Both the position numbers and the translations under genes were made by a program. A stretch of DNA of 22,534 nt from positions 1-22,534 of the IMG/VR virus record IMGVR_UViG_3300030060_001001; one strand, given 5' to 3'. Shown here one piece after another: positions 14,975-22,112 of the stretch. This stretch comes from a virus. The notes under the pieces are model-generated. The model was not told the origin of the DNA, searched no databases, and saw only the letters and a list, made by a program, of their open reading frames with translations. How positions within the stretch are numbered: the stretch's first letter is position 1; every line of letters begins with the position of its first letter.

Positions 14975-16048
14975 TTACGCGAACTGTGTTTGAGCTGCGA
15001 ACGCTGTAAAAGCAGCATCGCCAGTTTTAATTACAGTGTACGTATATATGTCAACAGAGTTAGCGTTACCAGCTGAAGGTGCAGATCCACCTTGATATTC
15101 TGGAGTAACACTTGATCCGTCAATTGTAAAAGCTGATTGATAATATGGTGTGCCTGTATTTGTTACTAAGAAAGCAACTGTGATTGACTCACCTGTGTCC
15201 ATAATATTGTTTAAAGTTGTAGAACCATCGCCTCTAATGTTAACTGTAAAGTTACCAGCAGCTGCTGTTGTATGGTAAAGAACAGATTGTGTAACTACAT
15301 CAAAGTTAGTTACGCCTGTTGTACCTGTTGCAGCTATAGTTACTTTTTCTGCTACTTGTTGAATTTTTCCACCACCATTAAGTGTAACTCTACCAGTTCC
15401 TTTTGGTGTTAATGTCATGTCAACGTTTGTGTCACCACCTGTTACTGAAAGTGCAGGACTGCCGCTTGATGCAGCGTTGGTAACTGAAAATTCGTTAACA
15501 GCTGAACCTGTTGTAGCAAATTTAATTTGCTCATTAGAGTTTTCGTCTAAGATAGCTTTTGTATTATCGATGATAATATTTTGACCGTTAGTATCTAAGT
15601 CAGCTGAAAGTTGTGGCGAGAAGTCTGAAGATAATTCTGTGAAAGCTGTATCTACAATGTTAGTACCATCACCATATACCATCTTCGTTCCTTTGTCAGC
15701 TGCAGCCCATACTACTCCAGATCCTGAAGATGTTTTGACTGTTACTGAGTAAGCGCCTGAAGTGGCATTGTCTACGATATAAACTTTTTCTACTACAGGA
15801 ACAACTACGTTAACGTTTGTTGTAATAGTTCCAGTTAATTGTAATACTGCATTTTTTCCATTGGAAACCGCACCATTTGAAACTGTTAATGTTGCACCTG
15901 TTGTAGCATTAAGGGCAACTGCTTCATAACCAGCAATCGCTTGTTCTACGATTAATAAGTTTGTATTTGTAATTTGTCCCCATGTTCCCGAGTTTTCACC
16001 GGTTGCTTGGACTGTAAGTTTTAAAAAACTTGATGTTGAATTCGCCAT
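14975..16048 (-). CDS. Tail fibre-like virion protein
   Basis: The 357-residue protein starts MANSTSSFLKLTVQATGENS, then GTWGQITNTNLLIVEQAIAGY, an N-terminus I associate with tail fibre or appendage proteins of marine phages. The middle is made of repeated beta strands of the kind seen in fibre shafts (QIKFATTGSAVNEFSVTN, PALSVTGGDTNVDMTLTPKG, TGRVTLNGGGKI). The C-terminal part (GNANSVDIYTYTVIKTGDAAFTAFAAQTQFA) is a compact beta unit. There is no enzymatic motif. It lies between the Trp/Gly repeat protein and the glycine-rich adhesin, consistent with one fibre assembly. Confidence 0.75.
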   Translation of the reverse strand: MANSTSSFLKLTVQATGENSGTWGQITNTNLLIVEQAIAGYEAVALNATTGATLTVSNGAVSNGKNAVLQLTGTITTNVNVVVPVVEKVYIVDNATSGAYSVTVKTSSGSGVVWAAADKGTKMVYGDGTNIVDTAFTELSSDFSPQLSADLDTNGQNIIIDNTKAILDENSNEQIKFATTGSAVNEFSVTNAASSGSPALSVTGGDTNVDMTLTPKGTGRVTLNGGGKIQQVAEKVTIAATGTTGVTNFDVVTQSVLYHTTAAAGNFTVNIRGDGSTTLNNIMDTGESITVAFLVTNTGTPYYQSAFTIDGSSVTPEYQGGSAPSAGNANSVDIYTYTVIKTGDAAFTAFAAQTQFA

Positions 16049-16080
16049 AATTTTATTCCTATAGTTTATTTTTATTAAAT

Positions 16081-17658
16081 TTAAGCTGCGGTGTCAACCT
16101 CTCTCCACGTAGCGGTTGTGCCGGTATCAACGGTTTCCCAGATTAAAGCATTAAGCGATCCAGTGGACATTGTCAAGCCATTTCCTGTTAAACTTACTGT
16201 CCCCGTTCCCGTTAAACTTACACTACCAACTGTACTTGTCAAGGTAATTCCTGAAGGAGAAGCTATTGTATTTGGTGTTCCTACAGCACTTGCAAGGGTT
16301 GCTGTCATGCCTATTCCTGAAGGTGCTACTTGTATCGAATCAGATATTCCACCCCAATCTAAAGCACCCCATGTAGATCTCCCCCAACCTACATTAATTT
16401 CAGTAGAAATTCCTACATCAGCAACAGTTGAAGTTAATCCAAATCCTACTAAATCAGCTTTGTCATTTCCATCATTATTCCATAAACCTTGGCCCCATTC
16501 TTTTCTACCCCAACCAGTGTTAACTTCAGCAGTTGCGGTTACAGAACCAAGACTAGCAGTTAAATCAAAACTTCCTGTGACTAGTGTTCCAGGTATACCC
16601 CAACCTAATTCACCCCAATTAGTTCTTCCCCAACCAGTATTGACTTCTGTTGTTAAAGAAACAGAACCAAGTGATGCTGATAATCCAAATCCAGTAATTG
16701 ATGCAGCTTCGTTTGGAGATCCCCATGATTGGGCTCCCCATTCTGTTCTACCCCAACCAGTATTAACTTCTGCCGTTGTAGTTACAGATCCTAAACCTGC
16801 TGATAAAGCTTGACCTGTTACATTTACATTTAATTCTGTTTCATTAGTATTCCAACCTTCTGCTCCCCAAGTTTTTCTTCCCCATCCAGTATTAACTTGA
16901 GACGTAATTGATACAGATCCGAGGCTTGCGGACATTCCTATGCCTGTTACTAAAGTAGTTCCAAAAGTTCCCCACGATGCTTCGTTCCAACCAAAACGAC
17001 CCCAACCTGTATTTATTTCTGATCCAATAGTTACACTTCCTAAAGAAGCTGACATTCCTATGCCACTTGGAAACGCATCAGTATTTGTAGCTGCGCCCCA
17101 TTGATCAGATCCCCAAAATCTTCTACTCCAACCTTGTTCTACGGTTGCGTCTATAGTTACACTAGCTAAATTTGAAGTTAATGGAATTCCTGTTACTTGA
17201 GGTGTAGCGTTATCTTGATCACCCCAACTACCCGTACTCCAACTTAAAGATCCCCATGCATCATTAACAATATCTAGTTCTCCTCCCATTCCTATTCCGT
17301 GATAATAACAATAGTAAAAAAGATCTTGTGCGCTTGCAGGTGTAATTTCTACATATCGAGTTGTTGCTGAATTAAAAGTTCCACTAGCGTAATCAGAATA
17401 AGGAACTGATGATCCATCTAAATTATAAACAACTCCTGTTTCTATTCTTCCAGAGTTAGGATTTGATGAATCATTTGTAAATAATAATGGATGATTATCG
17501 TTTGACGAAGCGTCTTGATTAAATCTTAATGTAGCACCTTGCGTCCACACAATATCCATATCACGAACACCGTCGAGATAATAAACATTACCTGCTCCAG
17601 AACCTGACGGATATAGATTTCCAGTTGCGACTGTGACTGTGTAAGTTTTATCCGCCAT
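16081..17658 (-). CDS. Cupredoxin-like domain fused to eight Trp/Gly repeats, virion protein
   Basis: The 525-residue protein has three parts. Residues 1-132 look like a cupredoxin: beta strands, NDNHPLLF with His56, then FYYCYYHGIGMGGEL with Cys117, His120 and Met124, the H...C-x2-H...M order of type 1 copper sites. The Met is one residue closer than in plastocyanin. Residues 135-440 contain eight ~41-residue units built on GWGR-x2-WG-x3-WG followed by SASLGSVS-type strands. Residues 450-525 are beta strands ending in WETVDTGTTATWREVDTAA. It sits in the tail gene block after a small virion gene. Copper binding is predicted, not shown, and the fold could be kept without metal. Confidence 0.75.
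   Translation of the reverse strand: MADKTYTVTVATGNLYPSGSGAGNVYYLDGVRDMDIVWTQGATLRFNQDASSNDNHPLLFTNDSSNPNSGRIETGVVYNLDGSSVPYSDYASGTFNSATTRYVEITPASAQDLFYYCYYHGIGMGGELDIVNDAWGSLSWSTGSWGDQDNATPQVTGIPLTSNLASVTIDATVEQGWSRRFWGSDQWGAATNTDAFPSGIGMSASLGSVTIGSEINTGWGRFGWNEASWGTFGTTLVTGIGMSASLGSVSITSQVNTGWGRKTWGAEGWNTNETELNVNVTGQALSAGLGSVTTTAEVNTGWGRTEWGAQSWGSPNEAASITGFGLSASLGSVSLTTEVNTGWGRTNWGELGWGIPGTLVTGSFDLTASLGSVTATAEVNTGWGRKEWGQGLWNNDGNDKADLVGFGLTSTVADVGISTEINVGWGRSTWGALDWGGISDSIQVAPSGIGMTATLASAVGTPNTIASPSGITLTSTVGSVSLTGTGTVSLTGNGLTMSTGSLNALIWETVDTGTTATWREVDTAA
16339..17259 (-). repeat. Tandem ~123-bp repeat coding eight Trp/Gly units
   Basis: Trp-rich units begin at about residues 135, 176, 218, 258, 301, 342, 382 and 424, a spacing of 40-43 residues. 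The plus strand shows the corresponding CCCCAACC-type core at about 16383, 16508, 16627, 16750, 16881, 17002 and 17125. Central copies (four to six) are the most alike at DNA level (CCCCAACCAGTATTRACTTC), and the outer copies, especially the first (AWGSLSWSTGSWG), are degenerate. Confidence 0.9.
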
Positions 17659-17674
17659 AGGAGGTTTCTCCTAT
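17657..17674 (-). promoter_or_regulatory. Ribosome-site-sequestering hairpin before the cupredoxin-repeat gene
   Basis: On the minus strand ATAGGAG, loop AAAC, CTCCTAT forms a perfect 7-bp stem. The 5' arm contains the AGGAG ribosome site of the 525-residue gene, and the 3' arm includes the first two bases of its ATG. The base of the 5' arm touches the TAA stop of the upstream gene (17674-17676), so a ribosome finishing that gene would open the stem. This predicts strict translational coupling. Confidence 0.6.
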
Positions 17675-18123
17675 TATCCGGATATTCTTAATATCGCTGC
17701 TGCTGTTGTGAATGCTGGGAACTGAATTGTAAAAGTTCCTGATGTTGCAGTTTTATCACTACCAAAATCTAAAACTACTACAGCGTCTGTTGTGTTAGAA
17801 CCAGATCCCATAGTTGTGTTGTAGATTAATGCACCTCTTGCTGTAATGGTTACACCTGTAAAAGATAAATTAGAAAAGTTAGTTATTGCTACTGCTGAAG
17901 CTACTGAAGTTCCAGTGTTAACTAATGCTTTACCTCCTGCTGAGTAAGTACCTGAAGCACCAACTTCTTGCGAAGTTGTGTAGGTTGCTGTGTTTGCATT
18001 TAAAGTAGCTGAACTTGTGTAAAGTGCTAATTTGAAAGTGTCACCACCTGTTTGTTTGAAACTGTGGTCTCCATCTAAAAGTTCTTTTTTAAAACTGCTA
18101 CATACCGCTTGTGTTATTGCCAT
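17674..18123 (-). CDS. Small virion structural protein (MAITQAVCSSFKKELL type)
   Basis: The 149-residue protein begins MAITQAVCSSFKKELLDGDH and continues with DTFKLALYTSSATL, then beta-rich Thr/Ala/Ser/Gly stretches and a hydrophobic end (FTIQFPAFTTAAAILRISG). This N-terminus belongs to a family I recall as widespread in tailed phages, usually adjacent to tail or connector genes, without a settled function. The start has a strong AAGGAG site. Its stop codon sits at the base of the hairpin that hides the next gene's ribosome site. Confidence 0.7.
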   Translation of the reverse strand: MAITQAVCSSFKKELLDGDHSFKQTGGDTFKLALYTSSATLNANTATYTTSQEVGASGTYSAGGKALVNTGTSVASAVAITNFSNLSFTGVTITARGALIYNTTMGSGSNTTDAVVVLDFGSDKTATSGTFTIQFPAFTTAAAILRISG

Positions 18124-18132
18124 AAAAACTCC

Positions 18133-18786
18133 TTATTGTTTTCCAATTCGAGGAACACCACTTTGATATTCATCCCGTCTTCGTCTTCCCATTTGCTCAA
18201 TTGAGAATCCTTTAACTGCTTCAACGTATTTTTTATCATAATGTTGGAGCATGTCAAGTGGACCTTTCAAAAATCCATATGCCTCTACTAGGCAAGCATA
18301 CAATAAGCCGTTGGGAAATTTTTGACTCAGGTATGTAGTAGCATTTGTACTAGATAATCCTTGGGGTTTCAAGATATAATTTAACTGAATTGTGTATGTA
18401 GCATTAGGGACCGGGGCAAAAACCAAATGCTCTTCATCCCAGTAGCTATAGTATTTTGGAACTCCTGTAGCATCAGATTTGTTATATTCTGCCATAAAAT
18501 TGGTGTCTCTGTAGTCTAAGAAGTCTCTTTCAGTACCTGCTCCTACACCACTCGAATCTATAATTTGGGCAGATCTGACTATTAAAAGATCATCAGGAGT
18601 TTGAACATATCTCTGATTTACAGTTAAAGTAGCTGTAGCGTAAAATCTATTATTATCAGAATCCACATCTCTTAAAAGTCTAAATTCAGCGTCATTAATA
18701 AAACCATCCAGAATAGTGTCAGTAAATACTGTTGAACTAACTTCTGTATAATCTCTGATTTTTGTTTTTAATTCATCGTATGTCAT
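18133..18786 (-). CDS. Head-tail adaptor, SU10-like
   Basis: The 217-residue protein opens with MTYDELKTKIRDYTEVSSTVF and FINDAEFRLLRDVD, the helical start of the SU10-type adaptor family. It continues with a beta core holding RYVQTPDDLLIVRSAQI, PKYYSYWDEEHLVFAPVPNATYTIQLNYILKP and the helical GLLYACLVEAYGFLKGP segment. These adaptors sit between portal and tail in short-tailed phages. It overlaps the upstream gene as ATGA and is followed by a 9-base gap. Length and pattern agree with a full-length member. Confidence 0.8.
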   Translation of the reverse strand: MTYDELKTKIRDYTEVSSTVFTDTILDGFINDAEFRLLRDVDSDNNRFYATATLTVNQRYVQTPDDLLIVRSAQIIDSSGVGAGTERDFLDYRDTNFMAEYNKSDATGVPKYYSYWDEEHLVFAPVPNATYTIQLNYILKPQGLSSTNATTYLSQKFPNGLLYACLVEAYGFLKGPLDMLQHYDKKYVEAVKGFSIEQMGRRRRDEYQSGVPRIGKQ

Positions 18787-19595
18787 GCTCTTACATTAAC
18801 AGGTCCTACTAAAACTTCAAGACCGCCTCCTGTATCCGTTGATGTTGCGTTAGATTTTAAATTAAAGGTAAAACTATCCGTTCTAGGTAAAGTTGCTGGC
18901 TGACCTGTATAAGGCACAGATGTCTCAATCATTGTAATTTTATAACTTCCAAAAACTTTAGCTCCACTTGAATGAGTTCTAGCTATGGTATTAGGAGGTA
19001 CAACCCCTCTAAAAGGTGCAGCTGTTCCTCTCACACATCCAGTTAAACTATTTCCTGAAACTCCTGTGTATTGAATAGTTTCATCTTCAATTCTTCCAGC
19101 ATCAATTGTACCGTCTTGAGCGTGAACTTTTTCAATAACAACAAATCCTGAAGTTGGAAAAATAGAGGAGTCATTTAAAATTATTGTATTGGCTGTTGTT
19201 GTAATATCTCCATTTAAAGTTGTGCCTAATTGTAAAGTGTTTGTTGTAACTCCTCCAACCGGATTTTTAACTTCTTGAAATCTTACAGCATCATCTGTTA
19301 ACATTGTGCTGTTTGTTTGGGCTACCGTAACTAAAGTTGAAGACCCAATTGTTGTAAAAGGATTATCGTTTAAAAAATCTACAGTTGCAGGTTCTACTCT
19401 AGCAGGTCTTGGATGAGGTAAACCTTGAGGATCTGCAGTGTAAGGTTTAGGCTCTAATTGTGGTTGTTTAGGTTCAAACTCAGAAGTGTGAACTCTAGCA
19501 CCATTCCATTCTCTTACCATTTCTCGATAAGGAAAAGCTAATCCTGATCGATCTGAAATAAATAATGCGTATTTTCCTTTTGATAAATTACTCAT
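18783..19595 (-). CDS. Tail/connector-associated protein sharing an insert domain with its neighbour
   Basis: The 270-residue protein starts with GKYALFISDRSGLAFPYREM, then VREWNGARVHTSEFE and a Pro-rich linker (residues 40-75), an N-terminal pattern I associate with connector-region proteins of marine phages. Residues ~125-215 form a beta domain with the pattern T..I....S..P-S-G...IE...I-Y-T-G...LTG..RG...A.THSSGA-x-V, also found in the upstream adaptor. The C-terminal part (SYKITMIETSVPYTGQPATLPR) is probably a strand bundle. It lies between two adaptor genes, 2 bases after the first and overlapping the second by 4, which places it in connector or tail assembly. The precise role is unknown. 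Confidence 0.7.
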   Translation of the reverse strand: MSNLSKGKYALFISDRSGLAFPYREMVREWNGARVHTSEFEPKQPQLEPKPYTADPQGLPHPRPARVEPATVDFLNDNPFTTIGSSTLVTVAQTNSTMLTDDAVRFQEVKNPVGGVTTNTLQLGTTLNGDITTTANTIILNDSSIFPTSGFVVIEKVHAQDGTIDAGRIEDETIQYTGVSGNSLTGCVRGTAAPFRGVVPPNTIARTHSSGAKVFGSYKITMIETSVPYTGQPATLPRTDSFTFNLKSNATSTDTGGGLEVLVGPVNVRA

Positions 19596-19597
19596 AA

Positions 19598-20539
19598 TTA
19601 AGTTGTTGGGTAATAAGTTTTAGGAGAAATGTACGTACTTGTAGACGAACCATCTTCTTCTAAAGCTCTACTCAACTCATCCTCGTATAATAGTTTTAAA
19701 TTTTGTGTTTTTTCAGGCGCATATTTTAAACTTAAATAATAAGCTAAACCTGCACACATACATGGAACAAATCTATAAGGAACATTTGTTGCATTTGTGT
19801 AAGCTCCTGAATCTTGTATTCTTTGTTCATACCAAAAATTAATTACGTTTCCATTTTCAGTAGAACCAGGTGTTAAATATAGTCTTATAATAACTCTATC
19901 TATTAATCTTTGCACATAATATTGTGATGGCTGACCTGTAGAAGTTTTATTAGATAAAGCTTGATATTGAGATCTTGATATTTTTTCTAAAGGTGAATCA
20001 ACATTAGAAGAGTTTCTGTAAGACATTTCTAAAATCTCTGCAGCTCCATTTACAAAATTAGTAACGGCTGCTCCGTTACTGTGAGTGGCAGCTGTTGTTC
20101 CATTAGCGCCTCTTGCAACTCCTGTTAATTCTAAACTATTAAATCCTGTGTAACTAATATTTTCAGAACCAACATTAATTGTACCTGAAGTTGGCATTCC
20201 TGTTTTTGAAGCTAGTGTAATTCCTGTGGTTTGTGATGTAGTAGTAATGGCTGCGGATAACGTAGTAGTTACGCCGTTTGAATTACCGTCGCCCGTGGAT
20301 CTAAACAAAACATATTCGCTAGTTCCATTTACCAAAGTGATATTTGTATTTGCTACTTCCCAATAATGAAGACCTCTATTTCCCCATTCAGAAAATAAAA
20401 TATTTAAAGATCTTCGAGCAGTTTTTAGATTATAGCCGCTCATATCGAATTGTCCTATTCGATTATAAGACTCTTCAATTATCTCATCTATATAAAATGT
20501 TTTCTCAAAAACATTAGTGCCTGAAGTAGTATTTGGCAT
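19598..20539 (-). CDS. Head-tail adaptor, P22 gp4-like, with an inserted beta domain
   Basis: The 313-residue protein opens with a helical adaptor motif (FYIDEIIEESYNRIGQFDM, then LKTARRSLNILFSEWGNRGLHYWEV) typical of gp4-like adaptors that extend the portal to the tail. The beta core is interrupted at about residues 91-161 by a Thr/Gly-rich domain (PTSGTINVGSENISYTGF, then LTGVARGANGTTAATHSNGA). After it the adaptor fold resumes (QPSQYYVQRLIDRVIIRLYLTPG, then YRFVPCMCAGLAYYLSLKYAPE). It has a strong AGGAGG ribosome site. Its partners should be the portal (outside the window) and the nozzle at 6626-8578. Confidence 0.8.
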   Translation of the reverse strand: MPNTTSGTNVFEKTFYIDEIIEESYNRIGQFDMSGYNLKTARRSLNILFSEWGNRGLHYWEVANTNITLVNGTSEYVLFRSTGDGNSNGVTTTLSAAITTTSQTTGITLASKTGMPTSGTINVGSENISYTGFNSLELTGVARGANGTTAATHSNGAAVTNFVNGAAEILEMSYRNSSNVDSPLEKISRSQYQALSNKTSTGQPSQYYVQRLIDRVIIRLYLTPGSTENGNVINFWYEQRIQDSGAYTNATNVPYRFVPCMCAGLAYYLSLKYAPEKTQNLKLLYEDELSRALEEDGSSTSTYISPKTYYPTT

Positions 20540-20550
20540 AATTTAGCCTC

Positions 20551-20859
20551 CTACGTATTATTTCCGCCACTATGAAATATAGAGCAAACAGTTACATGTT
20601 CCGTTACAAACGCCACACACAAATTTGTAGTAAACAAAATTGGTTGTGGAAAATTAATTACTAAAGGTGATGCGCCTGAAGCTGTGCCTGTAGTTTTGTA
20701 TTTAAATTTTACAGTTCCTGCAGCACCGCCATCTCTTAAATGAAAGTCTCCTCCAGTTCCTGTAGTATTTAATACAATACCATAAGCTCTTGCTCTTCCC
20801 GCAATAACAATTTTATTTTCAGTAGTTACGTTTGTGTTCGCTATATCAGTTTGATACAT
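20551..20859 (-). CDS. Small head- or tail-associated virion protein
   Basis: The 102-residue beta-rich protein has the pattern KIVIAGRARAYGIVLNTTG, GGDFHLRDGGAAGTVKFKYK, PLVINFPQPILFTTNLCVAFV, consistent with a single small jelly-roll or immunoglobulin-like domain. It has three Cys-free beta arcs and two Cys near the end (one in NLCVAFV, one in VTVCSIF). It lies between a candidate head-decoration gene and the gp4-like adaptor. Decoration, stopper or tail-completion roles are all possible, and I see no decisive motif. An AGGAG site precedes the ATG, immediately after a stem-loop. Confidence 0.6.
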   Translation of the reverse strand: MYQTDIANTNVTTENKIVIAGRARAYGIVLNTTGTGGDFHLRDGGAAGTVKFKYKTTGTASGASPLVINFPQPILFTTNLCVAFVTEHVTVCSIFHSGGNNT

Positions 20860-20877
20860 ATTTTCTCCTGTTAGTGC

Positions 20878-20918
20878 GGGTGGGTATTGAGATCAAAAAG
20901 TCTCAAAATTTCCCACCC
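20878..20918 (-). other. Extended intergenic stem-loop
   Basis: The outer arms GGGTGGG (20878-20884) and CCCACCC (20912-20918) pair perfectly, enclosing an inner stem TTGAGA (20887-20892) / TCTCAA (20901-20906) with an 8-base loop. On the minus strand it occupies most of the 70-base gap between two virion genes, just before the next ribosome site. No uridine run follows, so it is not a classic terminator. It may be a processing or stability element, or an attenuator. Confidence 0.5.
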
Positions 20919-20929
20919 ACGGTATTATA

Positions 20930-21523
20930 TTACGCTAAGTCTAAAGTTTCTGTAAAGGACATTCCGATGAATGTCACTGTTATACTAGCTCCTGTTAGAC
21001 CTGGATCTACCATTGTCACTCTGATTTCATCAGGTGTTAATGGAATCCCAGCTGTTGTACCTGAACCGCCTGAACCAATTCCTGCTACGCCATTGCAAGC
21101 AAAAATTTGAGCAGTACCCGCAGCCGAAGTTGCTAACACAGCACCATCTACGTATGCATTAGGATCACCCGCTGTTCCAACATCTGTGATGTTTGCACCA
21201 CTTGTTGTTACTGCGTTATTTCTAATGCAACAGTACATAGGTATAAAGTTTGATGGGTAGCCAATAGCTGCCTCATCACCTGTTGTTCCTCCGTTCGCTA
21301 CAGTTACAGTTGCTTGGTAAGTTTTCATTACAAAGCCTGTTGTTGCGATACTATTGATTAATAATGCACCGGCTTTTTTAGCAGCGTCTGCAGTTACTGA
21401 GTTTCCACCTGTACTTTGGTGAAGATCAGCGTGCTTAGTTGCTACACCTGTTGATGCATCTTTTGTTATTGATTCAAATCCGTTCTCCGAACGTACTGGA
21501 CCATTAAACGTTGTATTTGCCAT
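20930..21523 (-). CDS. Capsid-associated or decoration-like virion protein
   Basis: The 197-residue protein starts MANTTFNGPVRSENGFESI, a start I associate with small capsid-region proteins in marine phages. It continues with a helical stretch (ADAAKKAGALLINSI) and beta-rich Thr/Gly/Ala segments (YQATVTVANGGT, NFIPMYCCIRNNAV, RVTMVDPGLTGASITVTFIGMS). Three Cys are present, two adjacent. Placement two genes after the major capsid protein, a strong AGGAGG site and its own long leader suggest a highly expressed capsid-decorating or head-fibre protein. This is inference from position and composition. Confidence 0.65.
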   Translation of the reverse strand: MANTTFNGPVRSENGFESITKDASTGVATKHADLHQSTGGNSVTADAAKKAGALLINSIATTGFVMKTYQATVTVANGGTTGDEAAIGYPSNFIPMYCCIRNNAVTTSGANITDVGTAGDPNAYVDGAVLATSAAGTAQIFACNGVAGIGSGGSGTTAGIPLTPDEIRVTMVDPGLTGASITVTFIGMSFTETLDLA

Positions 21524-21544
21524 AATTATATCCTCCTAGTTTCC

Positions 21545-21586
21545 GAACATAGTCTCTAGGCCGTCGACTATACCGCGTCTATGTTC
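21545..21586 (-). promoter_or_regulatory. Leader with two mutually exclusive hairpins
   Basis: Within the 158-base untranslated stretch between 21524 and 21681, GAACATAG (21545-21552) pairs perfectly with CTATGTTC (21579-21586). A second stem pairs GACTATA (21566-21572) with CATAGTC (21548-21554), with one possible G-U pair. The two stems share bases 21548-21552 and cannot form together. The element ends 7 bases from the strong AGGAGGA site (21531-21537) of the virion gene, so it may modulate its translation. Confidence 0.4.
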
Positions 21587-21608
21587 TAATTAATTGTATA
21601 GTGATTAA

Positions 21609-21637
21609 GATATATAGTAGATTTTTAAGAAGTGCAA
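21609..21637 (-). promoter_or_regulatory. Possible promoter before the capsid-associated gene
   Basis: Reading the minus strand, TTGCAC (21632-21637, four to five of six -35 bases) is followed after 17 bases by TATATC (21609-21614, four of six -10 bases). It lies in the longest untranslated gap of the window, after the small coiled-coil gene and before the hairpin leader. The rest of the gap (21638-21681) shows nothing I can name. Confidence 0.35.
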
Positions 21638-21681
21638 GAGAGCCTTATAAGAAAGTACGATTTCAGCGATGTAGCGTTTTA

Positions 21682-21900
21682 TTAAGTAGCTACTGAAACT
21701 TCGGGTGCAGCATCTTCAATCTTACCAGAAAGAGTAGCTATTTTAGCTTCTTCTTCCTTAATCAGATTAACAACTTCTCTAATTTTTTTGTCAATCCTGA
21801 CCATGTCCAACGTGTATCTTTGATTATCACGCTGATGCACCGCCCATTCTGTCTCTAGACCTCTCTTCGCTTTGTAAAGGTCCCTTACTTGCGTTTGCAT
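21682..21900 (-). CDS. Small coiled-coil protein after the capsid gene
   Basis: The 72-residue protein is almost wholly helical and charged: QVRDLYKAKRGLETEWAVHQ leads into heptad-like DMVRIDKKIREVVNLIKEEE and AKIATLSGKIED. A strong AGGAGG site lies 7 bases upstream of the ATG. It overlaps the previous gene by 74 bases in another frame. A coiled-coil of this size next to the capsid gene could be a head-assembly or minor head factor, but I do not recognise the family. Confidence 0.7.
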   Translation of the reverse strand: MQTQVRDLYKAKRGLETEWAVHQRDNQRYTLDMVRIDKKIREVVNLIKEEEAKIATLSGKIEDAAPEVSVAT

Positions 21901-22087
21901 TTATAACCTCCTCATAGGTTATCCATATTTTAGATGAACTACTAAATCCATCTTTCTCCCATTTTATATCATTTTTTCCTAGCTTGTCAACTAGGGCATC
22001 GTTAAAAGCTTCGCTGTTATCGCTAGACATCATTTCGAAGTCTGCGTAATAGCCATATGCTCTGATTTGTACACGGAAGTTTTTCAT
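21827..22087 (-). CDS. Small hypothetical protein, 86 residues
   Basis: Residues 1-60 have a clear mixed beta/alpha pattern (NFRVQIRAYGYYADFEMM, SEAFNDALVDKLG, SKIWITYEEV). The last ~25 residues (ASKGPLQSEERSRDRMGGASA) overlap the following gene and have the compositional look of a read-through of another frame, so the functional fold probably ends near residue 62. The start is chosen as the first ATG after the terminator. Its ribosome site is weak (GAAAG about 10 bases away), so it may depend on terminator read-through. Function unknown. Confidence 0.6.
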   Translation of the reverse strand: MKNFRVQIRAYGYYADFEMMSSDNSEAFNDALVDKLGKNDIKWEKDGFSSSSKIWITYEEVINANASKGPLQSEERSRDRMGGASA

Positions 22088-22112
22088 GGTTGCTATATCT
22101 TTCTATCATAAA

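Noticed and set aside
16091-16813. Long open frame on the plus strand (240 codons)
   Set aside because: It lies antisense to the Trp/Gly repeat array. Its apparent protein is a periodic Pro/Leu/Val string produced by the reverse complement of the repeats, and it has no ribosome site.
16339-17259. Regular ~123-bp repeats considered as a CRISPR array
   Set aside because: The repeats are continuous coding sequence with a conserved reading frame, without short identical repeats separated by unique spacers.
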